Assembly: GCA_030950865.1 (NCBI GenBank)
Contig: JAUZQR010000150.1
Coordinates: 1 to 5,276 of the forward strand
Length of the DNA: 5,276 nucleotides
DNA from: Mariprofundaceae bacterium
GTDB taxonomy: Bacteria > Pseudomonadota > Zetaproteobacteria > Mariprofundales > Mariprofundaceae
Reading direction: 5' to 3'
The position numbers and the translations under genes are program-made. This document shows, piece by piece, positions 1-5,276 of the stretch (positions within the stretch are counted from its first letter, which is position 1; every line of letters starts with the position of its first letter). The notes beneath the pieces were generated by a model. The model saw nothing but the letters and a program-made list of their open reading frames with translations. It searched no databases and was not told the DNA's origin.

Positions 1-576
1 TTTGCTGAGGCGCGATACTTTGCCCATGAAAGCATGACGGATGAGCTGAATATTCCCGTTAAAGGCTCGATGTTGCGCGCGGTTGACCTCATTGCTGATG
101 CAAAACTCGCTCAGGACTTTATTGGTGGACCGCTGATGATTGCGCGGCTATGCCCTGTTGATTATCACCGCTATCATTATCCTGATGATGGCAAAACGTT
201 GAAAGCATTTACTGTTGCTGGCGATTTGCATTCGGTGAACCCTTTGGCACTCAAATATAGGCAAGATATTTTTATCAAAAATGAACGCCGTGTTTCGATT
301 CTGGAAACAAAACACTTTGGCAAGCTTGCCTATATTGAAGTGGGTGCGACCTGCGTGGGCAAAATTGTGCAAAGCTTTGATGAATCCAAGCCTTTTAAAA
401 AAGGCGATGAAAAAGGCTACTTTCTTTTTGGCGGAAGCACGGTGGTGTTATGCGGCGAAAAAGGGAAGTGGATGCCTTCCCAAGATATTTTAGACAACAC
501 CAAGAAGGGGATTGAGACTTATATCCAGCTTGGTGATGTTGTAGCCGAAAATATGGCTACTTTGAGGGACAAATGA
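1..576 (+). CDS. psd: Phosphatidylserine decarboxylase proenzyme, type II (3' part)
   Basis: Makes phosphatidylethanolamine by decarboxylating phosphatidylserine at the inner membrane. The frame is open from base 1, so the ATG at 34 is internal and the gene starts outside the window; 191 residues are visible. Seen: the segment [13 protein letters not shown] with the conserved His pair (visible residues 56 and 59), then NERR and VGATCVGKI, the usual core blocks, and FGGSTVV, the self-cleavage site. By family knowledge, cleavage before Ser146 (codon 436-438) turns that Ser into the pyruvoyl group of a roughly 46-residue alpha chain. GGST, rather than the LGST of the E. coli enzyme, and the C-terminal KKGIET stretch point to the type II group. 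The upstream catalytic Asp region (PADG in relatives) is outside the window. The stop overlaps the next start (ATGA). Identification is secure; type assignment is from motif memory. Confidence 0.95.
   Translation, partial: FAEARYFAHESMTDELNIPVKGSMLRAVDLIADAKLAQDFIGGPLMIARLCPVDYHRYHYPDDGKTLKAFTVAGDLHSVNPLALKYRQDIFIKNERRVSILETKHFGKLAYIEVGATCVGKIVQSFDESKPFKKGDEKGYFLFGGSTVVLCGEKGKWMPSQDILDNTKKGIETYIQLGDVVAENMATLRDK
564..576 (+). promoter_or_regulatory. Ribosome binding site and stop/start overlap psd-apeB
   Basis: GAGGG at 564-568 lies four bases before ATG 573-575, and that ATG shares four bases with the psd stop codon (ATGA). This arrangement fixes the start of the aminopeptidase and suggests that the same ribosomes translate both genes. 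Confidence 0.7.
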
Positions 577-1856
577 AAAACAACGATTTCACCACGGGTT
601 TATTGGATTTTATCCAACAATCACCCACACCATTTCATGCTGTACAACATATGGTTGCTGCATTGGAAGATGCTGGTTTTCAGCGGTTAGATGAGCAAGC
701 ACAATGGTTTGTGCATGAAAAACAGGTGGTTGGGCGTTATTTTGTGACGCGAAATGATTCTTCGATTGTTGCTTTTGACATCAAACAACCTTTAGTGGAG
801 CAGGGGATTCGCATGGTGGGTGCGCATACGGATAGCCCGTGTTTGAAGGTGAAACCTCAGCCTGAAATGGTGCGTCAAGGCTATTTGCAGTTGGGTGTTG
901 AAGTGTATGGTGGGGTGTTGCTCAATCCTTGGTTTGACCGTGATTTATCGCTGGCAGGTCGGGTGAGTTATGTGGATGAACATGAGCATATTGCACATCA
1001 GTTGGTGAATTGGAAAAAAGCCATTGCGGTGATTCCAAGCCTTGCTATTCATCTTGATCGCGAAGCCAATGATAAGCGTAGCATCAATAAACAGCAGCAT
1101 TTGCCACCTGTGTTGATGCGCGTGTCTGATGATAAAATAAGTTTGAATGATTTATTGCTTGAGCAATTAGAAGAGAAATCCATCAAGGCAAAACGTATTT
1201 TAGACTATGAATTAAGCTTTTATGATGTGCAGCCACCTGCGATTGTGGGCTTAAATGATGATTTTATCAGCAGTGCGCGTTTGGATAATTTATTGAGCTG
1301 TTATACAGGTTTAATGGCTTTGGTTCATGAAGACAACCCACAAAACACATTGCTTGTATGCAATGATCACGAAGAAGTGGGCAGTGTGTCGGCGGCTGGG
1401 GCGCAGGGGAACTTCTTGGAATCGGTATTGTTGCGCTTGGTAGGGAATGCAGAACAATTTTCACGCATGATGGCATCAAGCCTGATGATATCTGTGGACA
1501 ATGCCCATGCTGTTCACCCCAATTTTGCCGATAAACATGAGCCCAACCATGGCCCTGTCATCAATGAAGGCCCTGTGATTAAAATGAATGCCAATCAACG
1601 CTATGCCAGCAACAGTGAAACGTCTGCCATGTTTAAGCAATGTTGCTTTCAAGCCGATGTGCCTGTGCAATCGTTTGTGGTGCGCTCAGATATGGGGTGT
1701 GGCAGCACGATTGGCCCGATTACGGCGAATAACCTCGGTGTGCGCACGGTGGATGTGGGTGTGCCAACCTTTGCCATGCACTCGATTCGTGAGCTTGCAG
1801 GCAGCAAAGATGCTTTTTATCTGTATCGGGTCTTGCAGCACTATTTTATAACTTAG
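573..1856 (+). CDS. apeB: M18 family metallo-aminopeptidase (aspartyl aminopeptidase-like)
   Basis: A cytoplasmic, dinuclear metal-dependent aminopeptidase of 427 residues, the normal length for bacterial M18 enzymes; it removes N-terminal, often acidic, residues from peptides. All expected catalytic elements are visible: His85 in GAHTDSP (metal ligand), Asp238 in SARLDN (bridging ligand), Glu267-Glu268 in NDHEEVGS (general base and ligand), Asp309 in [10 protein letters not shown] (ligand) and His403 in AMHSIREL (ligand). The GCGSTIGP motif near residue 375-382 is also typical. The ATG at 573 overlaps the psd stop by four bases (ATGA) and is preceded by GAGGG at 564-568, which supports this start and translational coupling. 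No intrinsic terminator with a T-run follows the stop. The family is certain; substrate preference and the symbol are carried over from the named bacterial subgroup. Confidence 0.95.
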   Translation: MKNNDFTTGLLDFIQQSPTPFHAVQHMVAALEDAGFQRLDEQAQWFVHEKQVVGRYFVTRNDSSIVAFDIKQPLVEQGIRMVGAHTDSPCLKVKPQPEMVRQGYLQLGVEVYGGVLLNPWFDRDLSLAGRVSYVDEHEHIAHQLVNWKKAIAVIPSLAIHLDREANDKRSINKQQHLPPVLMRVSDDKISLNDLLLEQLEEKSIKAKRILDYELSFYDVQPPAIVGLNDDFISSARLDNLLSCYTGLMALVHEDNPQNTLLVCNDHEEVGSVSAAGAQGNFLESVLLRLVGNAEQFSRMMASSLMISVDNAHAVHPNFADKHEPNHGPVINEGPVIKMNANQRYASNSETSAMFKQCCFQADVPVQSFVVRSDMGCGSTIGPITANNLGVRTVDVGVPTFAMHSIRELAGSKDAFYLYRVLQHYFIT

Positions 1857-1866
1857 TTTCTAACGA

Positions 1867-1901
1867 TGAAGCTTTGGATTGTGTTTGGCTACGCAGCTTC
1901 A
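1867..1901 (+). repeat. Small inverted repeat after the aminopeptidase gene
   Basis: TGAAGCT (1867-1873) and AGCTTCA (1895-1901) are perfect reverse complements separated by 21 bases. It sits 10 bases after the stop codon of the aminopeptidase. The loop is long and no T-run follows, so it is a poor intrinsic terminator; it could be chance, or a weak 3' end structure. Confidence 0.3.
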
Positions 1902-1989
1902 GATGGAGTAAATTTGTAGTACCCTTGCTATGGAAGTCAATGTGCTTTCTATTCCTGCGCTCATAGGCATGAAAAAACGGGTGTTTTAT

Positions 1990-2282
1990 ATGAAGAAGTC
2001 ACGATATTCAGACAGCCAAATCATGAATATACTTAAGCAAGCCGAGGCAGGTATTCCTGTTCCAGAGCTTTGCCGAGAGCATGGAATGAGTTCTGTTTCA
2101 TTTTATAAATGGCGTAGCAAATACGGCGGTATGGACGCATTCATGATGGTTCGTATGAAAGAGCTTGAGGCAGAAAACCGCCGCTTAAAATGGATGTATG
2201 TCGAAGAGCATTTAAAGTCTGAGATTATTGCAGATTGGTTGATCCGTCTCACTCAGAATCAGGGTAACTGGGGCTTCTGCCG
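1990..2282 (+). mobile_element. Remnant of an IS3-family insertion sequence (internally deleted)
   Basis: The stretch encodes a recognisable IS3-family OrfA fused to a fragment of OrfB; nearly all of OrfB, including its DDE catalytic core, is missing. The left boundary is uncertain: noncoding DNA from about 1857 may belong to the element, and no convincing matched terminal inverted repeats could be found on either side. The coordinates therefore cover only the part supported by protein similarity. The element cannot transpose by itself. It lies at the junction between the + strand housekeeping pair and the - strand sigma/protease cluster, as expected for an insertion in an intergenic gap. Confidence 0.85.
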
Positions 2283-2331
2283 CCATTTCAATAGTGAGGC
2301 GAATGTTGGAGACATTCTTTTCATGCGGTAG
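1990..2331 (+). pseudogene. IS3-family transposase, orfA-orfB deletion fusion
   Basis: From ATG 1990 the 113-codon frame begins MKKSRYSDSQIMNILKQAEA and continues through PVPELCREHGMSSVSFYKWRSKYGG, a helix-turn-helix typical of IS3 OrfA (terminal-end binding). A leucine-rich segment follows (ELEAENRRLKWMYVEE, residues 58-73), the usual OrfA coiled coil. After KSEI (about residue 79) the protein jumps to IADWLIRLTQNQGNWGF, which I recognise as an N-terminal segment of the companion OrfB of this IS type. After residue 96 (about 2277) similarity ends and 17 unrelated residues lead to the stop. So there are two break points, near 2221-2232 and near 2277-2283. The DDE domain is absent. The ATG at 1930 is also in frame, but the IS3 protein begins at 1990. 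Product probably nonfunctional, although the DNA-binding part could still fold. Confidence 0.85.
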
Positions 2332-2393
2332 ATGCGCTCGCTTTGACGCTTACTTTCAATGGGTTTGGTCATCAAGCTATGCCGTAGGCGTGG
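2283..2393. other. Unassigned stretch between the IS remnant and the protease gene
   Basis: About 110 bases with no gene I can identify. A + strand frame from 2284 stays open to about 2410 and would read MLETFFSCGRCARFDAY and onward, but it has no ribosome binding site or family resemblance that I recognise. The stretch could be host flanking DNA, IS end sequence, or debris from another element. It ends in the hairpin listed separately. Confidence 0.4.
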
Positions 2394-2395
2394 CT
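2375..2395 (+). repeat. Short hairpin at the 3' end of the protease gene
   Basis: AGCTATGCC (2375-2383) and GGCGTGGCT (2387-2395) pair over nine positions, with two G-U wobbles in the + strand RNA and a three-base GTA loop. It overlaps the protease stop codon (TAG, 2396-2394 on the - strand). On the - strand the two wobbles become A-C mismatches, so the structure is stronger in + strand RNA. No T-run follows on either side. It may stabilise or end a transcript from the left, or be a dispersed repeat unit; function not shown. Confidence 0.4.
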
Positions 2396-4187
2396 ATTGG
2401 TGAAGTTTAGTATCACAGATATGCTCGAAGTTAATTATGCCCCATCCGAATTTGGAGTCTTTACCTGACTCGCCCAAATCGGTCGTATGTATTTTTAGAA
2501 ATCGAAGTAGCTGTTTCGAATTTGATTGTTGAGAATTAGCACCAGCTAAGGCTATGGCGATGGTAATAAATGGCGTGGCATAAGAGGTGCCAGAAACATA
2601 GCGACCCTTTCCAGATGCCGCCCATAAATCAACGCCAGGTGCGGAAAAATCTACATAAGTCCCCTGAGATGCTTGGCGGTAAAGGTGTGATTTTGCATCT
2701 ACCGCAGTGACGGCAATAACACCTTTTTGAGCAGCTGGGTATATGGCGGGGCTATTTAAACCGCCATTGCCCGCTGCAGCTACGATAGAGATACCCTGTT
2801 TCATCAATTGGCGTAGACCTAGTTCAAGTAGCATATCTCTTGAACCGCCAAAGCTGAGGTTTATAACTCGAACACGCTGAGCTGCCAGCCAGTTGAGGCC
2901 TATGAGAATTTGTTCAACAGTCGCATCGGTATGACTATCATCCCGTTGCCGAAAAACTTCGGCAGCATACAGTTGGGCTTGGGGTGCAATGCCTGTAAAA
3001 CCGCTGCCTTCCTGCCCAATCATCAGGGAGGCAATAGCTGTTCCGTGTTCGCTCGCCGCAGAAACCATTCCACGCCCTATAAAAGCATGCGTCTGAATGG
3101 CCGCCCCTTGCAATGCTGGATGCTTGCTATCCACGGCAGCGTCCACCATGCCTAGCCGAAGACCCGAAGTGCATTTGGATACTGCCTTATGCCAGTGAAT
3201 GAGCTCATAGGCATAGTGTCTAGTTGTTCTAGCACCTTGCAGGTTAAAGCGATGGTTAACATCCATCCATATTTTTGGAAATGTCTCATGAAGCTGAGTC
3301 AGTGTTTGCGAAGCTGTAGTGCCTTCAGTGGTGCGAAAAACAGTGATGACCATTCCCAGCGAAGCGAGGGATTTTCGGCGTTTGATATGAAGCCCCATGG
3401 ATGCGACTTGTTGAGCTAGGGCTTGAGCATTTCCCATGCTGGCAGAGGCAGTGATAATTTCACCAGGTTCGATATTTTCGGGGTCATCTTCTTGTCCATT
3501 TTCATTACTTAAAGGGGCAAAGTCTGAAGGCGGCCCGCTGCCCATCAATTGACCACTATGATTTTCTGTATAACCACCAGTATCTTCATAATAGTATCCA
3601 TCAGAACCATAGCCTAGCATACCTCCATTATTCGAACCATTTCCGTATGATTTCGTATTGCTGTTTGGTGATGGGGTGAGGACATCCTTGAGGAGCAAAC
3701 CTTTCGATAGTGGTGTCAGGGAGGTAGGCGCTAGTGTGTTTACAGGCGAGAGTTGTTGGTTTGGAGATTGGGTAGGCGAAACGCAAGTCATCAGAGTTTT
3801 GTTGATATTACTGAGCCATTTAACCGGTGATACCTGTCGGATGCCGATATAGTAACGCTGCCCCGGCTTGGCTTTTGAAGAGAGTGGCAAGCGAACCTTG
3901 ATTTGAGTGTTTCTCCAACTCAATACATTAAGCCGAATGTTCGCACCCTTCCCGCCCATAACAATTTTTTTTCCTGTGGATTTGCCAAAGTTTCGACCAA
4001 TAATTAGGAATGTTGATCTTGGTGATATGCAGTTAGCACTTAACGAGTAGCTCGTAATGACTGGTGTGGAGGGCAGCAGTGACGCCGATATTGATTTGGA
4101 TGGCGGTTTGGCGCTGAGAGGTGCTGACATTGTAGGTAGTGGATCCAAGATTGCACATAATATAAACAGTACAGAAAGTAGGTGCAT
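2394..4187 (-). CDS. Exported S8 (subtilisin-like) serine protease with IPT/TIG-like N-terminal module
   Basis: A 597-residue secreted endopeptidase. Order: signal peptide about 1-22 (hydrophobic LLSVLFILCAIL, possible cut after TMSA); IPT/TIG-like beta domain about 42-117 (PVITS, GRNFG, VLSWRNTQIKVRLP); Ser/Pro/Thr-rich stretch 136-175; Gly/Tyr/Asn-rich linker about 174-216; acidic patch 228-241; propeptide-like domain about 241-318 (GEIITAS to WMDVNHRFNLQG); S8 catalytic domain about 340-590. The triad is visible: Asp349 (GMVDAAVD), His381 (EHGTAIA) and Ser535 (SGTSYATP), with oxyanion Asn474 (AAAGNGG). The Asp motif is DAA rather than the usual DTG/DSG. ATG 4187 overlaps the anti-sigma stop (TAATG), has GAGAG six bases upstream, and an in-frame TAA at 4193-4191 excludes an earlier start. 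The n-region of the signal lacks Lys/Arg, which is atypical. Likely active; the substrate is unknown. Confidence 0.93.
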   Translation of the reverse strand: MHLLSVLFILCAILDPLPTMSAPLSAKPPSKSISASLLPSTPVITSYSLSANCISPRSTFLIIGRNFGKSTGKKIVMGGKGANIRLNVLSWRNTQIKVRLPLSSKAKPGQRYYIGIRQVSPVKWLSNINKTLMTCVSPTQSPNQQLSPVNTLAPTSLTPLSKGLLLKDVLTPSPNSNTKSYGNGSNNGGMLGYGSDGYYYEDTGGYTENHSGQLMGSGPPSDFAPLSNENGQEDDPENIEPGEIITASASMGNAQALAQQVASMGLHIKRRKSLASLGMVITVFRTTEGTTASQTLTQLHETFPKIWMDVNHRFNLQGARTTRHYAYELIHWHKAVSKCTSGLRLGMVDAAVDSKHPALQGAAIQTHAFIGRGMVSAASEHGTAIASLMIGQEGSGFTGIAPQAQLYAAEVFRQRDDSHTDATVEQILIGLNWLAAQRVRVINLSFGGSRDMLLELGLRQLMKQGISIVAAAGNGGLNSPAIYPAAQKGVIAVTAVDAKSHLYRQASQGTYVDFSAPGVDLWAASGKGRYVSGTSYATPFITIAIALAGANSQQSNSKQLLRFLKIHTTDLGESGKDSKFGWGIINFEHICDTKLHQ

Positions 4188-4200
4188 TATTTACTCTCTT
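4187..4200 (-). promoter_or_regulatory. Ribosome binding site and TAATG overlap of anti-sigma and protease genes
   Basis: On the - strand GAGAG at 4198-4194 precedes ATG 4187-4185 by six bases, and the A of that ATG is the last base of the anti-sigma stop TAA (4189-4187). The protease is thus likely translated by coupled or reinitiating ribosomes at a level tied to the anti-sigma factor. Confidence 0.65.
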
Positions 4201-4795
4201 TTTCCACAAAATGGACTACATTGCCTTGCTTACGTAACGTTTGAATGGCTGTTTCTAGCTCTTTCTTTTTGTTGCCTTCAGATTCAATGCGAATGTGATA
4301 GATACCTTGTGCGCTAGGACCGTCTACAATATGAGCCTGAATGGATTGTAAAAGTGCCCTAATCTGCGCTTCAGCTGCATTGGGTGTGAAGATAACTTGA
4401 ATATCTGCCGATGATGGCCCGGACAACAGTTGCATTTTCTGGTTGTTTTGAGTGTCCATATTCCACATCAATCCAGCCTGCAAAATAATCACGATACTGG
4501 CGGCAGCCCGAGCAGGTTTTAGCCAGTGATGAAATGTCTTCTTATTGGTGGTTGATAGTTCGGATTGGATGCGCTGTTTCAGTCTGGCTAGTCCCAATTC
4601 TCCAGGAGACAGCGTCTTTGATCCAACGTGTTTCACATGCGCATGGAGTTGTTCGAGTTCGGCAATTTCTTGCTGGCAGGTTGTACAAGTAGTGATATGG
4701 GACTCAATAGAATTTCTTTCGGTATCAATCAGACTGCCGTTTACATACCAAGGCAATAGCTTGCAGGGGTGTTCGTCAGATGGGTGTTCGCTCAT
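4187..4795 (-). CDS. Membrane anti-sigma factor with zinc-finger N-terminus and propeptide-like C-terminal domain
   Basis: A 202-residue protein expected to hold the adjacent ECF sigma factor at the membrane. The N-terminus has the zinc-binding anti-sigma (zf-HC2/ZAS) pattern: Cys11 in PCKLLPWYVNGSL, then His33-x3-Cys37-x2-Cys40. Residues 41-80 are helical, as in relatives. A short hydrophobic segment at about 97-112 (AAASIVIILQAGLMW) is the only candidate membrane span; it is short and contains a Gln. Residues 131-198 would be periplasmic and alternate strand-helix-strand-strand-helix-strand (DIQVIF, AEAQIRALLQSI, AHIVDG, GIYHIRI, ELETAIQTLRKQ, VVHFVEK), like an I9 subtilisin propeptide. Start ATG 4795 has a weak GGGAA eight bases upstream. 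It lies 105 bases after the sigma gene and overlaps the protease gene by one base. The anti-sigma role is well supported; the propeptide resemblance is pattern-based. Confidence 0.88.
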   Translation of the reverse strand: MSEHPSDEHPCKLLPWYVNGSLIDTERNSIESHITTCTTCQQEIAELEQLHAHVKHVGSKTLSPGELGLARLKQRIQSELSTTNKKTFHHWLKPARAAASIVIILQAGLMWNMDTQNNQKMQLLSGPSSADIQVIFTPNAAEAQIRALLQSIQAHIVDGPSAQGIYHIRIESEGNKKKELETAIQTLRKQGNVVHFVEKESK

Positions 4796-4900
4796 TTTAG
4801 TGTTCCCATGATATGTGATTGTTTCTCTATTTGCATTATTTCACCATTATTAATTTTTCTAGTTGATATATCATTAAGACGCTTCAATTACCATCAAGGT
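4796..4900 (-). other. AT-rich gap between sigma and anti-sigma genes, with a 10-base palindrome
   Basis: This 105-base spacer is markedly AT-rich. It contains the perfect palindrome TGATATATCA at 4864-4873 and, next to the anti-sigma start, the weak ribosome site GGGAA (4807-4803). No clear sigma70 or ECF (GGAAC with matching -10) promoter could be made out, so the downstream genes are probably transcribed from upstream of the sigma gene. The palindrome could be an operator, or chance in AT-rich DNA. Confidence 0.3.
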
Positions 4901-5276
4901 TCAATTTTTCTGCAAGATGTTCGGACAGAATGACTCTAAACAGCGCTTGAGTAGCTGTCGGGCATGAAACATACGGCTCTTTATGGTGCCAGTGGGACAC
5001 TGCATGATTTCAGCAACTTTATTGTAATGCATATCCTGAAAAAAAGTGAGGTGAACGACTTCCTGATGGGTGTCGGGTAGGCGATTCAAACAGTGTTGTA
5101 ATGCCTTGCTATCTTCAAGCGCGGCAACCCAGTCCAAAGGCGTTGTCGATTCTTCGTCCAGCATTTCCGAATCGAGTTCATCATGTTGGTGTTTATTCTC
5201 AGTTCGCACAATATCAAGCACTTTGTAGCGGGCAATGCCAAATATCCATGTAGATGCCTTTGAACGACCTTCAAAA
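4901..5276 (-). CDS. ECF (group IV) RNA polymerase sigma factor, 5' end cut by window
   Basis: The frame stays open to the window edge, so the GTG at 5221 is internal and the true start lies outside; 124 residues are visible. The first part, FEGRSKASTWIFGIARYKV, is the end of sigma region 2 (2.3-2.4, the -10 reading and melting part; compare the common ECF pattern with TWLFRIARN). A variable acidic linker follows (visible residues about 28-55). Region 4 spans about 59-113: CLNRLPDTHQEVVHL, then a helix-turn-helix with TGTIKSRMFHARQLL as the -35 recognition helix. The protein directs core RNA polymerase to a small set of promoters, normally including its own, which would be outside the window. 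It is followed on the same strand by its likely anti-sigma partner and the protease. ECF assignment is firm; the ECF subgroup is not determined. Confidence 0.92.
   Translation of the reverse strand, partial: FEGRSKASTWIFGIARYKVLDIVRTENKHQHDELDSEMLDEESTTPLDWVAALEDSKALQHCLNRLPDTHQEVVHLTFFQDMHYNKVAEIMQCPTGTIKSRMFHARQLLKRCLESFCPNILQKN

Noticed and set aside
34..36. ATG as start of the decarboxylase
   Set aside because: The frame is open to base 1 and the preceding residues (ARYFAHES) fit the family, so this Met is internal.
1267..1670. Possible - strand genes inside the aminopeptidase
   Set aside because: Antisense to a fully conserved M18 coding region and without recognisable motifs.
1867..1901. 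Inverted repeat as an intrinsic terminator
   Set aside because: Only a seven-pair stem with a 21-base loop and no T-run; kept only as a repeat.
1930..1932. ATG 1930 as start of the IS orfA
   Set aside because: The 20 residues it adds do not look like OrfA, whereas MKKSRYSDSQ at 1990 is the usual N-terminus of this family.
1974..1987. AAAAC-GGGT-GTTTT mini hairpin before orfA
   Set aside because: Five weak pairs in an A/T-rich leader; no basis for an attenuator or an IS end.
3658..3852. Possible + strand genes inside the protease and anti-sigma genes (also near 2910-3155, 3189-3419, 4057-4317, 4545-4811)
   Set aside because: They lie antisense to well-supported genes, resemble no family, and have no convincing ribosome sites; they are frame shadows.
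5219..5221. GTG as start of the sigma factor
   Set aside because: The upstream in-frame residues to the window edge match sigma region 2 (TWIFGIARYK), so the gene begins outside the window.
1..5276. CRISPR arrays, tRNA or rRNA genes
   Set aside because: No regularly spaced repeats and no tRNA or rRNA-like sequence were seen on either strand.

Overview
The window looks like chromosomal DNA of a Gram-negative proteobacterium with moderate G+C. The evidence is a phosphatidylserine decarboxylase gene, an M18 aminopeptidase of the type found in gamma-proteobacteria, an IS3-type transposase remnant, and an ECF sigma factor / membrane anti-sigma factor pair followed by an exported serine protease. 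I cannot name the genus from the sequence alone.

Layout. Positions 1-1856 (+ strand) hold two genes with overlapping stop and start: the 3' part of psd (phosphatidylserine decarboxylase, type II, with a GGST self-cleavage site) and a complete M18 metallo-aminopeptidase with all expected metal ligands. Positions 1857-2393 contain no intact gene. They hold the relic of an IS3-family insertion sequence in which most of orfA is joined in frame to a short piece of orfB by an internal deletion, followed by about 110 bases I cannot assign and a small hairpin. Positions 2394-5276 (- strand, convergent with the first pair) hold a three-gene cluster in the order ECF sigma factor (5' end cut by the window edge), zinc-finger membrane anti-sigma factor, and S8 subtilisin-like protease. 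The anti-sigma and protease genes overlap by one base (TAATG).

How the genes work together. psd and the aminopeptidase are probably co-expressed housekeeping genes with no obvious shared pathway. The sigma/anti-sigma/protease set looks like a dedicated envelope-signalling and secretion unit. The most interesting point is that the exported part of the anti-sigma factor has the length and predicted strand/helix order of a subtilisin propeptide (I9-like, ferredoxin-like fold). The protease itself carries a similar-looking prodomain in front of its catalytic domain, plus an N-terminal IPT/TIG-like module and a Gly/Tyr/Asn-rich linker. This suggests that the protease, or a related one, may be sensed or bound by the anti-sigma factor, giving a feedback loop. 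That link is inference from fold-like patterns and gene order.
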